Of a DNA stretch of 47,672 nt, positions 32,789-42,176 are shown piece by piece. The notes below the pieces were generated by a model. It did no database searches, had not been told where the DNA came from, and was given only the letters and a program-made list of their open reading frames with translations. This DNA comes from Pseudomonadota bacterium. GTDB lineage: Bacteria; Bdellovibrionota_C; UBA2361; SZUA-149. Within the stretch, counting starts at the first letter, position 1, and the number at the start of each line of letters is the position of its first letter. The position numbers and the translations under genes are program-made. The stretch spans positions 1 to 47,672 of the forward strand of contig JAKPSH010000021.1 in NCBI GenBank assembly GCA_029555385.1, given 5' to 3'.

Positions 32789-35431
32789 GTGAAGACTTCA
32801 GAGATCAGGGAAGCCTTCCTCAAATACTTTGAAGGCAAAGGACATGCACGAATCGAGAGTTCCTCGCTTATTCCGGCGGGGGATCCGACGCTGCTGTTTA
32901 CAAATGCAGGCATGGTTCAGTTCAAGGACACTTTTCTGGGATTGGAAAAACGCTCCTACTCACGGGCAACCACGTGCCAGAAGTGCCTGCGCATTTCCGG
33001 CAAACACAATGATTTAGAGAACGTCGGCAGGACTGCCCGGCACCACACTTTCTTTGAAATGCTGGGGAATTTCTCCTTCGGTGATTATTTCAAGCAGGAT
33101 GCGATTAAGTTCGCCTGGGAATTTGTCACCGAAGTAATCGCGCTGCCTAAGAAGCGCCTCTGGGTTACCGTCTACGAAAAGGATGACGAAGCAGCCGGAC
33201 TTTGGTGCGCCAACACCGATATTCCGCCCGAGCGCGTGCTGCGCCGGGGATTAAAAGACAACTTCTGGGCCATGGGCGAAACTGGCCCTTGCGGCCCATG
33301 CTCTGAGATTTTCTACTACCTGGGCGACGATGAGGCAGTGCAATCGGCAGAGGAGCTTCTGGCTGACAGCACGCTCTACCTTGAAATCTGGAACCTCGTT
33401 TTCATGCAGTTTAACCGCGACGCGCAGGGTAATATGACACCGCTGCCCAAGCCGTCGGTTGACACCGGCATGGGCCTGGAGCGTGTCGCCGCGATCAAGC
33501 AAGGAATGCTGGCTAACTACGACTCGGATCTTCTCCGCGCAATTATTGCTGCCGTGGAAGAACTTTCCGCAAAGCGCTACAACGGTCAAAGCTATGAGCC
33601 AAGTGCTGATGCGCAGTATGCCGCCGACGTGGCGCTGCGTGTCGCGGCAGATCATGCGCGTGCTTGCGCATTTCTTGTGGCAGACGGCATTATGCCGTCA
33701 AGCGACGGCCGCGGCTACGTGCTGCGCCGTCTGATTCGCCGCGCCTGCCGCCATGGCCGCGTCCTCGGGCTGAAGCAAGCGTTTCTCTACAAAGTAGCCG
33801 CACATGTTGTTTCCTTGATGGGAGAAGCTTACCCTGAGCTTAAACGCAGTAAAGAGCAGATTGCGAAGATCGTTCGCGCCGAAGAAGAAAAGTTCCTGGC
33901 TACGCTCGAAACCGGCCTGGGGATTTTGGAGAAAGAAGCGCGCGCAACAGCGGAAAAATCAACGCGAATATTTCCCGGAACTACGGCGTTCTTGCTCCAT
34001 GATACATACGGCTTCCCGCTAGATCTCACGGAAGATATTCTACAGTCCTATAATCTCACCGTCGATCATGACGCCTTTTCCGAGGCAATGGAGGCTCAGC
34101 GTGAGCGCTCGCGTTCGGCCCGCGCTTCAGAAACGGCGCAAATTCTTCAGCGCGCTGTCAAGCCTTTGCCGACGGTTTTTCGCGGCTATGAATATACGGA
34201 ATACGAATCCAAAGTGCTGGGCCTGTTTGATGCTTCGGGTGAAATTACCGCGGCGCGCGAAGGGCAGGAAATCGCTCTTGTTGCGGAAGAAACCCCGTTT
34301 TACGGCGAATCCGGCGGACAGGTCGGCGATACGGGAACAATCAGCTCAAATAATGCAGCACTCGATGTGATCGACACGCAGAAAACCGGCGGCGACACGA
34401 TTGTTCATATTTGCCGGGTGCTCGATGGTGAACTGACTGCCGGCACACCAATTCGGCTGGCCGTCGATGTGAACCGCCGCGATAAGATCCGCGCCCATCA
34501 CAGCGCTACCCACCTGCTCCACTTGGCGCTGCGGGAAGCACTGGGCGAGCACGCAAAGCAAGCCGGTTCACGTGTTGCGGATAATTCTTTCCGTTTTGAC
34601 TTCAGCCACATGGAACACCTCTCCGCTGTGCAAATTGAGGAAATTGAAAACCGTGTTAATGCGCTGATTCAGGAAAACCACGAAGTTCAGACAGAACTGC
34701 TGCCGCTGGAAGAGGCAAGAAAGCAGGGCGCCGTGGCCCTCTTTGGTGAAAAATATGGCGAAATTGTGCGCGTGGTGCGCATTGTGCCGGCATCGTGCGA
34801 GTTTTGCGGCGGCACGCATGTGCGCCGTTCCGGTGATATCGGCCTGTTTGCCATTACCGGAGAAACTGCGGTATCCGCGGGAATCCGGCGCATCGAAGCT
34901 GTCGCCGGAATTTGCGCCGTACATCATCTGCACCGCAAACGCAGCGTTCTCCGGGAGCTTACGGCACTGCTCAACACCAATGAAGAAAGCGCGGCGGAAA
35001 GACTGGTGCGGCTGCTTGAGCGCTCAAAAGAGCTTGAGCGCCAGCTCGAGCGTTTTTCCCAAAAGGCCACCATTGACAAGAGCAGCCAATTAATCGAGCA
35101 AGCGCGGGTGCTTTCCGATGGAACTAAAGTAATAACTGGGGTGCTGCAAGAAATGACCCCGAAGCAGCTGCGTGAAGCCGCTGATGATTTACGCGCGCGC
35201 ATCGGTTCCGGATGTTTGGCGCTGGCCACGGTCAGTAATGGCAAAGTTTCGCTGCTTACAGCCATCACACCTGATCTTGCCGGACGTTATCATGCCGGCA
35301 ACTTAATTAAGGAAGTGGCGGCGGTTATGAACAGCCGTGGCGGAGGAAACGAGGATCTGGCTCAGGCTGGCGGCGGAGATCCCGCGAAACTTGATTTGGC
35401 GTTCCAACGTTTTCAGGATTTGCTCGGATGA
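32789..35431 (+). CDS. alaS: Alanyl-tRNA synthetase
   Basis: An 880-residue class II synthetase. The start is GTG at 32789, fixed by AAGGAG at 32779-32784. The N-terminal catalytic core has RATTCQKCLRISGKHNDLEN, RHHTFFEMLGNFSFGDYFK and the motif 3-like DTGMGLERVAA. The tRNA-recognition helices follow. The editing domain has the zinc site HHSATHLLH, then CEFCGGTHV. The C-Ala domain ends with GGGGDPAKLD-like residues (GGGDPAKLDLAF). All elements are intact and the length is normal. Its stop overlaps the pgpH start in ATGA, so it leads the alaS-pgpH-ybeY-prfB group. Confidence 0.98.
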   Translation: MKTSEIREAFLKYFEGKGHARIESSSLIPAGDPTLLFTNAGMVQFKDTFLGLEKRSYSRATTCQKCLRISGKHNDLENVGRTARHHTFFEMLGNFSFGDYFKQDAIKFAWEFVTEVIALPKKRLWVTVYEKDDEAAGLWCANTDIPPERVLRRGLKDNFWAMGETGPCGPCSEIFYYLGDDEAVQSAEELLADSTLYLEIWNLVFMQFNRDAQGNMTPLPKPSVDTGMGLERVAAIKQGMLANYDSDLLRAIIAAVEELSAKRYNGQSYEPSADAQYAADVALRVAADHARACAFLVADGIMPSSDGRGYVLRRLIRRACRHGRVLGLKQAFLYKVAAHVVSLMGEAYPELKRSKEQIAKIVRAEEEKFLATLETGLGILEKEARATAEKSTRIFPGTTAFLLHDTYGFPLDLTEDILQSYNLTVDHDAFSEAMEAQRERSRSARASETAQILQRAVKPLPTVFRGYEYTEYESKVLGLFDASGEITAAREGQEIALVAEETPFYGESGGQVGDTGTISSNNAALDVIDTQKTGGDTIVHICRVLDGELTAGTPIRLAVDVNRRDKIRAHHSATHLLHLALREALGEHAKQAGSRVADNSFRFDFSHMEHLSAVQIEEIENRVNALIQENHEVQTELLPLEEARKQGAVALFGEKYGEIVRVVRIVPASCEFCGGTHVRRSGDIGLFAITGETAVSAGIRRIEAVAGICAVHHLHRKRSVLRELTALLNTNEESAAERLVRLLERSKELERQLERFSQKATIDKSSQLIEQARVLSDGTKVITGVLQEMTPKQLREAADDLRARIGSGCLALATVSNGKVSLLTAITPDLAGRYHAGNLIKEVAAVMNSRGGGNEDLAQAGGGDPAKLDLAFQRFQDLLG

Positions 35432-37881
35432 AATTTATTGAACGAATTGCGGAGATGCTGCCGGAGGGCGCTGCAGGGCGCTGGGGGAAATTCGCTGTCT
35501 TTCTCGCGACGACGCTGATACTTTCCGTGACGCTGACCACCGTTCTTTTTGAGCTGCTTAACCCCGCTCCCCGCGTCCAGGGCGAAGTTGCACCATACAC
35601 GATACGCGCCCCGCGTGACTTTTTAATCGAGGACAAATTGGCTACCGAAAAACAGCGTGCGGCAGCCACCGCTTCCATCCCGTCGGTCTTCAGCCATAAC
35701 GACAATGCCCCCGCTGACATATCGCGTCACCTGGAGGCGATGTTCGCTTATATTCAGGAACATGCGGCTCAACTGCGCCCCCAAGACGGTTCTGACGAAA
35801 CAAAGCTGCAAAACGAGCGCCGCAAGTTTGAACAGCATTTTGGCATCGACTTTGCCGGAAGCGAATGGGATATCGTGCTCGATCCCGCCAAATGGGCCTG
35901 GCTGGAAGATACTGTGCTCAAAATTGCTGGTCCGATCCTCTCGCGCGGCGTAATTTCCAATAAGTCGCAGCTGCGCACGATTTTGAAGAATGACCAGCAA
36001 GCGGTGCTGCTCACCTCTTCCAAAAGGATTGAAAAAGAACTTTCTGCCGAACGGCAGCTCTACGGCGCTAAAGAAGCGCTGGAATCGGCCAAGGCTGCTT
36101 TTCCGGCAAACGGGATGGGACAAAACCCGGTGCTCGACAGCGTGGTCGAAAAACTAATCGCCGCGGAGCTCAAACCCAATGTTTTCTACAACCTGGAAGA
36201 GACAGAATCCCGCATCAAAAAAGCACAGCAGAGTGTTGAACCTATTTACTACCGGATTAAGCGCAATGAAGTGATTGTGCGGGCGGGAGATGTTATCACC
36301 GCCGTGGAGGAGCGGCGGCTGCGCCAGCTTCAGGAAGAACTGCGCAGCGGCGGCTTGCTTTACACTTGGCTTGGTTATCTCGTACTGAGCGCACTTGTTC
36401 TTTTATCTGTTTATGCCCTCGCTGAAAAAGTTTGGCCGGAGATTCAGTTTTCCGCCCGTGATTTATTTGTCGGCTCTCTTACGCTTGTCGGCAGCTTTTT
36501 CCTCATCAAACTCTTTTCCATAGTCGCCGACTCCTTGAGCAATTCTTTTTTCTATTTTGACCCAGGCACGTTTTTGCTTGCTGCTCCTCTAGCCGCTGGC
36601 GGCATTCTGCTGCAAGTCACTATCGGCTCGGCGGGTGTCTTTGTTTTTGTCCTTTCCTTTGCGCTGCTCAGCGGTATTTTCCTGGCCAACTCTTGGATCG
36701 TGATCGTACTGATCGTTTGCGGCAACATTGTCGGCTCGCTTGCTGTGCACGATTGTTCGCGCCGCTCAGCTTTTATTCGAGCCGGAATCAGAGTCGCAGC
36801 GGTTAACATGCTGGCTGTGCTGTGCTTCCTTTTTATTTTCCCCGAATACACGACCGCTGAAGCCGCCAACCGCGTCCTTTGGGCGCTTGTCGGCGGGCTT
36901 GTCTCCGGAGTACTCGCCGCCGGACTGACGCCGGTTGCGGAGTTCTTCGGCGGCTACGCCACCGACATCAAGCTGCTTGAGCTTGCTTCGCTCGACCAGC
37001 CGCTCCTGCGCGAGTTCTCGGTTCAGGCCCCCGGCACGTGGAACCATTGTATTGTGCTGGGCCAGATCGCGGAAGCAGCCGCGGAAGCAATCGGCGCTAA
37101 TCCGCTCTTAGCGCGTGTTGGCGCGTATTATCACGACATCGGCAAAACCGGGAAGCCGGCGTACTTTGTGGAAAATCAGACAAAAGACAACCGCCACGAT
37201 AAACTTACGCCCTCCATGTCAGCGTTAATCGTCAAGTCTCACGTAAAGGAAGGCATTGAGCTTGCACTCCAGCACGGGCTTCCCCGCAAAGTCGCCGACA
37301 TGATTCCGCAGCACCACGGCACCGCTTTGATTAAATATTTTTACGATAAAGCGCTAGCCGAAGCGGAGGAAGGCGAGACTGTGGATCAAAATCAATACCG
37401 TTATGACGGGCCGCGGCCACAGAGCAAGGAAGCCGCAATTCTGATGCTCGGCGATTCGGTAGAAGCAGCATCGCGCACCTTGGTTGACCCATCTCCGCCT
37501 AAGATTCAGGGACTGGTGCAGCGAATCATCAATAATATTTTTACCAGTGGTGAGCTTGACGAAAGCAACCTGACTTTGCGTGACCTGCATCAGATTGCCA
37601 AAGCTTTCACACGCGTGCTCACCGGCATCTATCACCGCCGCATTGAATACTCCGAAACGGCGGAGCGGGGACGAGACACGAAATCAGGAAGGCCGCTGAA
37701 AAACGGCTCTGTCGCGCAGCAAATTGAGAAGACGAAAATAGAAACAACAAACGGTCAATACGGAAATGGCAGTCGAAGTGCTATTGAGGCCGAAAGCAGC
37801 GAGAATCCTCCGGAAGCGGCTGCCAAAAAACACGACGCTCCGGATAGCAAAGAAGCTCTTAAGCGGCTTGGGCTGTGCTAA
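35428..37881 (+). CDS. 7TM-HD phosphodiesterase, PgpH-like (c-di-AMP or related)
   Basis: An 817-residue protein. A first membrane helix (FAVFLATTLILSVTLTTVLF) is followed by an extracytoplasmic 7TMR-HDED domain (about 50-300). A block of seven membrane helices follows (about 310-505, e.g. LFVGSLTLVGSFFLIKLFSI). The cytoplasmic HD domain has WNHCIVLGQIAE, YYHDIGKTGKP and MIPQHHGTALIKYF with the metal-binding His and Asp. PgpH proteins of Firmicutes degrade c-di-AMP; the substrate here is inferred. A polar tail of about 70 residues overlaps ybeY by 116 bases in another frame. Coupling to alaS is by ATGA. Confidence 0.92.
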   Translation: MKFIERIAEMLPEGAAGRWGKFAVFLATTLILSVTLTTVLFELLNPAPRVQGEVAPYTIRAPRDFLIEDKLATEKQRAAATASIPSVFSHNDNAPADISRHLEAMFAYIQEHAAQLRPQDGSDETKLQNERRKFEQHFGIDFAGSEWDIVLDPAKWAWLEDTVLKIAGPILSRGVISNKSQLRTILKNDQQAVLLTSSKRIEKELSAERQLYGAKEALESAKAAFPANGMGQNPVLDSVVEKLIAAELKPNVFYNLEETESRIKKAQQSVEPIYYRIKRNEVIVRAGDVITAVEERRLRQLQEELRSGGLLYTWLGYLVLSALVLLSVYALAEKVWPEIQFSARDLFVGSLTLVGSFFLIKLFSIVADSLSNSFFYFDPGTFLLAAPLAAGGILLQVTIGSAGVFVFVLSFALLSGIFLANSWIVIVLIVCGNIVGSLAVHDCSRRSAFIRAGIRVAAVNMLAVLCFLFIFPEYTTAEAANRVLWALVGGLVSGVLAAGLTPVAEFFGGYATDIKLLELASLDQPLLREFSVQAPGTWNHCIVLGQIAEAAAEAIGANPLLARVGAYYHDIGKTGKPAYFVENQTKDNRHDKLTPSMSALIVKSHVKEGIELALQHGLPRKVADMIPQHHGTALIKYFYDKALAEAEEGETVDQNQYRYDGPRPQSKEAAILMLGDSVEAASRTLVDPSPPKIQGLVQRIINNIFTSGELDESNLTLRDLHQIAKAFTRVLTGIYHRRIEYSETAERGRDTKSGRPLKNGSVAQQIEKTKIETTNGQYGNGSRSAIEAESSENPPEAAAKKHDAPDSKEALKRLGLC

Positions 37882-38233
37882 GTCGTGTGAACTCAGTATT
37901 CTGCTGACCGGCGACCGGGAGATTGCCGCGCTCAACCGTGACTTTCGCAAGAAGGACCGGGCAACCGATGTGCTTTCTTTCCCGATGGGCGAACGAATAG
38001 ACGGAGGCCGTCCATCGCAAATTCTTGGCGATGTGGTAATATCCGTCGAAAGGGCGAGAGAACAAGCAGAAATGCTTGGTGTGCTACTGGAAGAAGAATT
38101 GCTGCGTCTGCTGATTCATGGCGTGCTTCATCTTTGCGGTTATGATCACGAACGGGTCTCAAAACGCAAGGCGGCGGCAATGAAAAGAAAGGAAAACGAA
38201 CTGTACGATGCCGTTTATGGCTTGCTCAGATAA
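37766..38233 (+). CDS. ybeY: YbeY endoribonuclease (rRNA maturation)
   Basis: A 155-residue zinc protein. The signature HGVLHLCGYDHE carries the three His ligands (H-x3-H-x5-H). The core also has LSILLTGDREIAALNRDFR and KKDRATDVLSFPM. The ATG at 37766 gives a normal N-terminus but lies inside the end of pgpH, a 116-base overlap in a different frame. YbeY acts in 16S rRNA 3' maturation and ribosome quality control. The adjacency to a PgpH-type gene is common in several phyla. prfB follows after 10 bases. Confidence 0.95.
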   Translation: MAVEVLLRPKAARILRKRLPKNTTLRIAKKLLSGLGCAKSCELSILLTGDREIAALNRDFRKKDRATDVLSFPMGERIDGGRPSQILGDVVISVERAREQAEMLGVLLEEELLRLLIHGVLHLCGYDHERVSKRKAAAMKRKENELYDAVYGLLR

Positions 38234-38243
38234 TTTAAAGCGT

Positions 38244-39378
38244 ATGGAGAAAGAATTCCTCGTTAATGCTTCGGATTTAAGAGAACGGGTCGGGCGTTTG
38301 CGTGAACGCTTGGCAGCTCTGGGAGGTTATCTTTGACCTGCCGGCAAAAAAAGATCGCCTTGTTGAACTCGAGAAGTCAGCGGCAGCTCCGGATTTTTGG
38401 AGCGACAACCTTAAGGCGCAGCAGGTTCTAAAAGAACGAGCCGACCTCACTTCGCAAGTGGAAAAATCTGAACAGCTTGCCGGCATGATTGAAGATCTGG
38501 AAGCACTGCTTGAGCTTTATTCTGAAACCGGAGCTGACGAACTGCTTGGTGACTTGAGCACTGAAATACCGCAGGTAGAAGCAACTCTTGCGGAATTCGA
38601 GCTGGCGCGGATGCTTTCCGGGCCGCATGATGCACATAACGCAATATTAGAGATCAATTCCGGCGCAGGCGGCACCGAGGCACAGGATTGGGGCGAAATG
38701 CTGCTGCGCATGTTCTTGCGCTGGGCTGATCGCCGCGGCTTTACCGGTGAAATACTGGATATACGTTACGGCGAGGAAGCAGGCATTAAGAATGTCACTG
38801 TCTCCATGCGGGGCGCGAATGCGTTCGGGTATCTGCGCTCTGAGCGCGGAGTGCACCGCCTGGTGCGCATCTCACCATTCGACTCAAATGCGCGGCGGCA
38901 TACCTCTTTTGCTTCCGTGAGCGTAATTCCCGACATTGAAGAAGATGTGGAAATCGAACTTCGTGAAGAAGATTTGCGTATCGACACCTACCGTTCCGGC
39001 GGCGCGGGAGGCCAGCACGTGAACAAAACAGACTCTGCTGTAAGGGTGACCCATTTGCCAACCGGTATTGTGGCGGCCTGCCAAAATTCCCGCTCACAGC
39101 ACCAGAATAAAGAAACAGCAATGCGCCTGCTTAAAGCAAAACTTTACGAACTGGAAAAGAAGAAGACGCAGGAAACTATGGAAAAGCTGGCCGGGGAGCG
39201 CCGCAAGATTGATTTCGGCAGCCAGATTCGCTCTTACGTCCTTCAGCCCTATCAGCTCGTAAAAGACTTGCGGACGGGAGCCGAGACGGGAAACGTGCAA
39301 GCGGTTCTTGATGGAGACATTGACCAGTTTATTGAAGCTTACTTGCTTTCGGATGAACATAATGTTGCGGAGATATAG
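38244..39378 (+). CDS. prfB: Peptide chain release factor 2, with programmed +1 frameshift
   Basis: RF2 of 377 residues, read as 38244-38333 then 38335-39378. The first frame starts ATG at 38244 and ends in CTT-TGA at 38331-38336, after 30 residues (MEKEFLVNASDLRERVGRLR...). Skipping one base continues in the second frame as D-L-P-A-K-K-D. A start at GTG 38302 is an artefact of the second frame. The RF2 codon-reading region contains S-P-F, and the catalytic GGQ is in SGGAGGQHVNKTDSAVR. The factor releases peptides at UGA and UAA. The frameshift lets RF2 control its own synthesis by reading its own UGA. It closes the alaS group. Confidence 0.97.
38323..38337 (+). promoter_or_regulatory. prfB programmed frameshift site
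   Basis: The bases GGGAGGTTATCTTTGAC include a Shine-Dalgarno-like GGGAGG, a short spacer and the slippery CTT-TGA-C. This is the classical arrangement in which a low RF2 level slows UGA reading and the ribosome slips +1. Confidence 0.92.
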
Positions 39379-39440
39379 GTCGGGGTCCAGGACGGGGACG
39401 GAATTTTTGGTAATCGGGGCAGTTATAAATAGGGGAAAGC

Positions 39441-40499
39441 ATGAAACCTGAAATGTTGTTGTCGATGCGCTGGTATGGAATTCACGATCGCGTAAGCTTG
39501 CGTTATATCGCGCAGATTCCGATGATGCGCGGTATTGTAAGCGGACTCTACGATATCCCGGCGGGAGAAGTCTGGGACAAGTCGCGGCTGAAAAATTTAA
39601 AGCGCACTATCGAAAACGCCGGGCTTAAATTTTCGGCAGTGGAAAGCATTCCGGTGCATGAGGAAATAAAATTCGGCGGTCCGCAGCGCGACAAACTTAT
39701 CGACGCATACTGCCAAAGCGTGCGCAACATGGGCGAAGTCGGCATTCCGGTTTTGACGTATAATTTCATGCCGATTTTTGACTGGATGCGCACAGACCTG
39801 GAATTTACGCTTCCCGACGGCTCGACTTGCCTGTGTTACATTGATGCGGCTCTGGAGCGGATTGATCTTTCCGAGGGCACGGGAGATCTTCCCGGCTGGG
39901 GCGCGGCGTTTTCCGCAGAACAGCTTGCGCAGCTCAAAGCTTGCTACGAAGGCGTTGATGAGGAAGCGCTTTGGAAGAACCTTGAATACTTTCTTAAAGC
40001 CATCGTGCCCGTTGCTGAAAAATACGGGGTGAAGCTCGCCATTCATCCGGATGACCCGCCCTGGAGTATTTTCGGTCTGCCGCGCATCATTACCAGCCAA
40101 GCGGCGCTCAAGCATTTATGTTCGCTGGTGAACAGTCCGGCAAACGGCATTGCGCTCTGCTCCGGCAGTCTGGGAGCCGATCCCGCGATCGACCTGCTCG
40201 CAATCATTGAAGAGCTGGGCGATCGCGTCCATTTCGTCCATGCAAGAAATGTAAAAACCATGGGCCACCGCTGCTTTTACGAAACATATCATGCCGACCA
40301 GACAGGCAATGTTCCCCTTCCGGCAATTATCCGGGCGCTTTACAACCGCGGGTTCGAAGGGCCGATCAGACCCGATCACGGACGGATGATTTGGGGAGAA
40401 GTCGGACGCGCCGGATACGGCCTGTACGACCGCGCTCTCGGCGCAAGCTACATAACCGGTTTGTGGACGGCGTGTGGAGAAAAGAAGAAGCGCAGCTAG
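39441..40499 (+). CDS. uxuA: Mannonate dehydratase
   Basis: A 352-residue TIM-barrel enzyme that dehydrates D-mannonate to 2-keto-3-deoxygluconate in hexuronate breakdown. The N-terminus has MRWYG, and the core has NFMPIFDWMRTDL, LAIHPDDPPW, FGLPRI, CSGSLG, HFVHARNV and RPDHGRMIWGE, with the metal-binding His, Cys and Asp residues of UxuA. AGGGGAAAGC precedes the ATG. No other glucuronate genes lie beside it, so it is a lone catabolic gene next to a repeat-rich block. It runs in the same direction as prfB, 62 bases downstream. Confidence 0.95.
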   Translation: MKPEMLLSMRWYGIHDRVSLRYIAQIPMMRGIVSGLYDIPAGEVWDKSRLKNLKRTIENAGLKFSAVESIPVHEEIKFGGPQRDKLIDAYCQSVRNMGEVGIPVLTYNFMPIFDWMRTDLEFTLPDGSTCLCYIDAALERIDLSEGTGDLPGWGAAFSAEQLAQLKACYEGVDEEALWKNLEYFLKAIVPVAEKYGVKLAIHPDDPPWSIFGLPRIITSQAALKHLCSLVNSPANGIALCSGSLGADPAIDLLAIIEELGDRVHFVHARNVKTMGHRCFYETYHADQTGNVPLPAIIRALYNRGFEGPIRPDHGRMIWGEVGRAGYGLYDRALGASYITGLWTACGEKKKRS

Positions 40500-40603
40500 T
40501 TCTTAAATAAGCGAATAAATCTGCCGCACCGGAATCCCCCCTGAAAGTCGTTGGATGGCGCATATTTGTAGCATGACGTGTGAAAACTGAAGTCGCGCAT
40601 GAG

Positions 40604-40704
40604 CGGTGGAGAGTTTGACACTGCCGTGCGCTAGATGCGCGCCACCCCCGCCCCGGCGCATCAGGTTAAGCCTTCAGCGCCCGGCAGCGTCAAACTCTCC
40701 ACCG
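40604..40704. repeat. Repeat A: imperfect inverted repeat with nested hairpin
   Basis: Arms 40604-40632 and 40676-40704 are 29 bases each with 27 pairing; the ends are CGGTGGAGAGTTTGAC and GTCAAACTCTCCACCG. Between them GATGCGC and GCGCATC form an inner stem. Bases 40642-40708 are identical over 67 positions to 45585-45651, and the similarity continues at lower identity to about 40786. Confidence 0.85.
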
Positions 40705-40859
40705 GCGTTTAACCGGAGCAGGCACGCTGCTGCCTCTCTTGGTTGTCCTTAAATATGTCTGAATACTTGTAAGTTCTGCGCTGCTTCAAGTGCGGGAAAA
40801 AGTGCAAACGCGTCCAGGCCGCCCTTTCGCCGTAGTACGTCTTTCAGAACAGATCAAAA

Positions 40860-40970
40860 ACCCGGCACAACTCTTTGCCAACCGCAGCGCGTCGCCCGCA
40901 TTGATTCATCACCATTGGTCTGGACCACCAGGCGGGCGGCAGCGAAGGGAGGCAAAGGGTTGTGCCGGGT
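40860..40970. repeat. Repeat D: imperfect inverted repeat with nested hairpins
   Basis: Arms 40860-40879 and 40951-40970 pair at 19 of 20 bases (ACCCGGCACAAC on the left). The loop contains an inner CGCCCGC/GCGGGCG stem and TGGTC/GACCA at its tip. A run of seven A follows. Downstream at about 40981 CGCCTTCAGCACCCGG resembles the right arms of the other repeats. Confidence 0.75.
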
Positions 40971-41288
40971 AAAAAAAGTCACGCCTTCAGCACCCGGGGG
41001 CATCGCACTGGATCTCGCGGCGCTCTGCGTGCTATTAAAAGTATCGGTCAAATATGTGAAGAGCAGATCCAACGCTGCTTTATCCGGTGTGTTCGTCCCT
41101 TTTCAAACCGGGAAGTGCAGCGCTGTCGTCAGGTTTTGATAAAAACTTGCTGACTTCGGCCAGCCATAACCCGTTATCCTCCCGCCCGTTGCCGGTTCCT
41201 GGAACTTATGTGGTCAATCGTTCTGCCTTTTTAGGCATAATGATTGGCCGCATAAAACTTCAGAAGCCCTGTAATGAAAGGAGCAGTT

Positions 41289-42005
41289 GTGAAAACAGCG
41301 ACGCTGAGGATTGTGGATAGGGTTTTGGTGCTCTACTACTGCGCCGACCTGAGAAACCCGCAAGAGAAAGAAATCGTATTGCGGGTCAGCCCAAGAGATT
41401 TGAAGCCGGCTGCCGTTCTCGTAGAACAGGATTACATCCTGCTCTGGACGGACAGGGGCTTTATCTGGTGCATGACGCTTCCGGCGGACAGGAAAAATTT
41501 CGCCGGAACTGTGGGCCGCTATCAGTTGATTGAAAATGAAGGCGGCACAAACATTGCTCCCCGAGGCCATGATCGCTTCGGGTATTTCTTCTGGACCGGA
41601 GGCGGATGTCCGCAGGTGCGAGAGCAGATCGCGTTTCGCGGCGCAACGCTAGGCGAGCCGGTGATCAATGCTCTTTACGGCCCAGATGGACTCAGTGTGG
41701 CCGTCTGCCCGCCGGGAAGAAAAGCCAAGCAGGGAGACATCGTTTACACCGGGCCATTTGCTTCGAGCCAAATGGAGAAAGGGGCAAAGAACGGATTCTA
41801 TTGGCGCCTTTGGGCAGAGGGACAAAAACTTTGGGCGCTGAACGTCCATTTGCAGACCGAAGAAGCTATCATTCAATGCTTCGATCTTCCGCCCGAAGCG
41901 CCGTCGATAGGAGGCGTTTTGAACGCCTGTTACAGGAATGACCTACAGACCCACATCCGCAGCGGCACGGGACTGCCGATGCTGCCGGATTTCCCGCCGA
42001 AGTAA
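41289..42005 (+). CDS. Hypothetical protein of unknown family
   Basis: A 238-residue protein. GTG at 41289 is taken as start because AAAGGAG (41277-41283) lies five bases before it; an ATG at 41274 has that site downstream instead. No signal peptide or membrane segment is visible. It is rich in short beta strands (VDRVLVLYYCADLR, YILLWTDRGFIWCMTL, GYFFWTGGGCPQ, LWALNVHLQTEEAII), so a beta-propeller or beta-barrel fold is plausible. The gene stands alone between repeats and is convergent with the 623-residue gene. I recognise nothing in it. Confidence 0.6.
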   Translation: MKTATLRIVDRVLVLYYCADLRNPQEKEIVLRVSPRDLKPAAVLVEQDYILLWTDRGFIWCMTLPADRKNFAGTVGRYQLIENEGGTNIAPRGHDRFGYFFWTGGGCPQVREQIAFRGATLGEPVINALYGPDGLSVAVCPPGRKAKQGDIVYTGPFASSQMEKGAKNGFYWRLWAEGQKLWALNVHLQTEEAIIQCFDLPPEAPSIGGVLNACYRNDLQTHIRSGTGLPMLPDFPPK

Positions 42006-42042
42006 CGCAGGTCGAAACTTTTCTGAAACGGAAAACAACCAG

Positions 42043-42072
42043 GCGGAGCCCGCTAATTGATACGGGTTCCGC
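42043..42072. terminator. Hairpin between convergent genes
   Basis: GCGGAGCCC (42043-42051) pairs with GGGTTCCGC (42064-42072), eight Watson-Crick pairs and one G-U, with a 12-base loop. It lies between the stops of two convergent genes and may end both transcripts, although there is no U-run. Confidence 0.45.
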
Positions 42073-42176
42073 GGACAGTTGCAGGTTTTTGCAGGCCGCA
42101 CTTCATCTCTCTTTGCTGCCGGAGTATATGCGCACCAACTACGGGACCACTGCGGATATTCCTGGAATCGGCTGGC

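Larger units (their letters stand above)
40500..41288. other. Intergenic repeat block between uxuA and an unknown gene
   Basis: About 790 bases hold no supported gene. They contain two large imperfect hairpins, at 40604-40704 and 40860-40970, and a stretch (40642-40786) that is duplicated at 45585-45730. Open frames here cross the repeats and have no ribosome sites. Confidence 0.7.

Noticed and set aside
38302..39378. prfB as a simple gene starting at GTG 38302
   Set aside because: The upstream first frame, the GGGAGG and the CTT-TGA-C site show the programmed frameshift.
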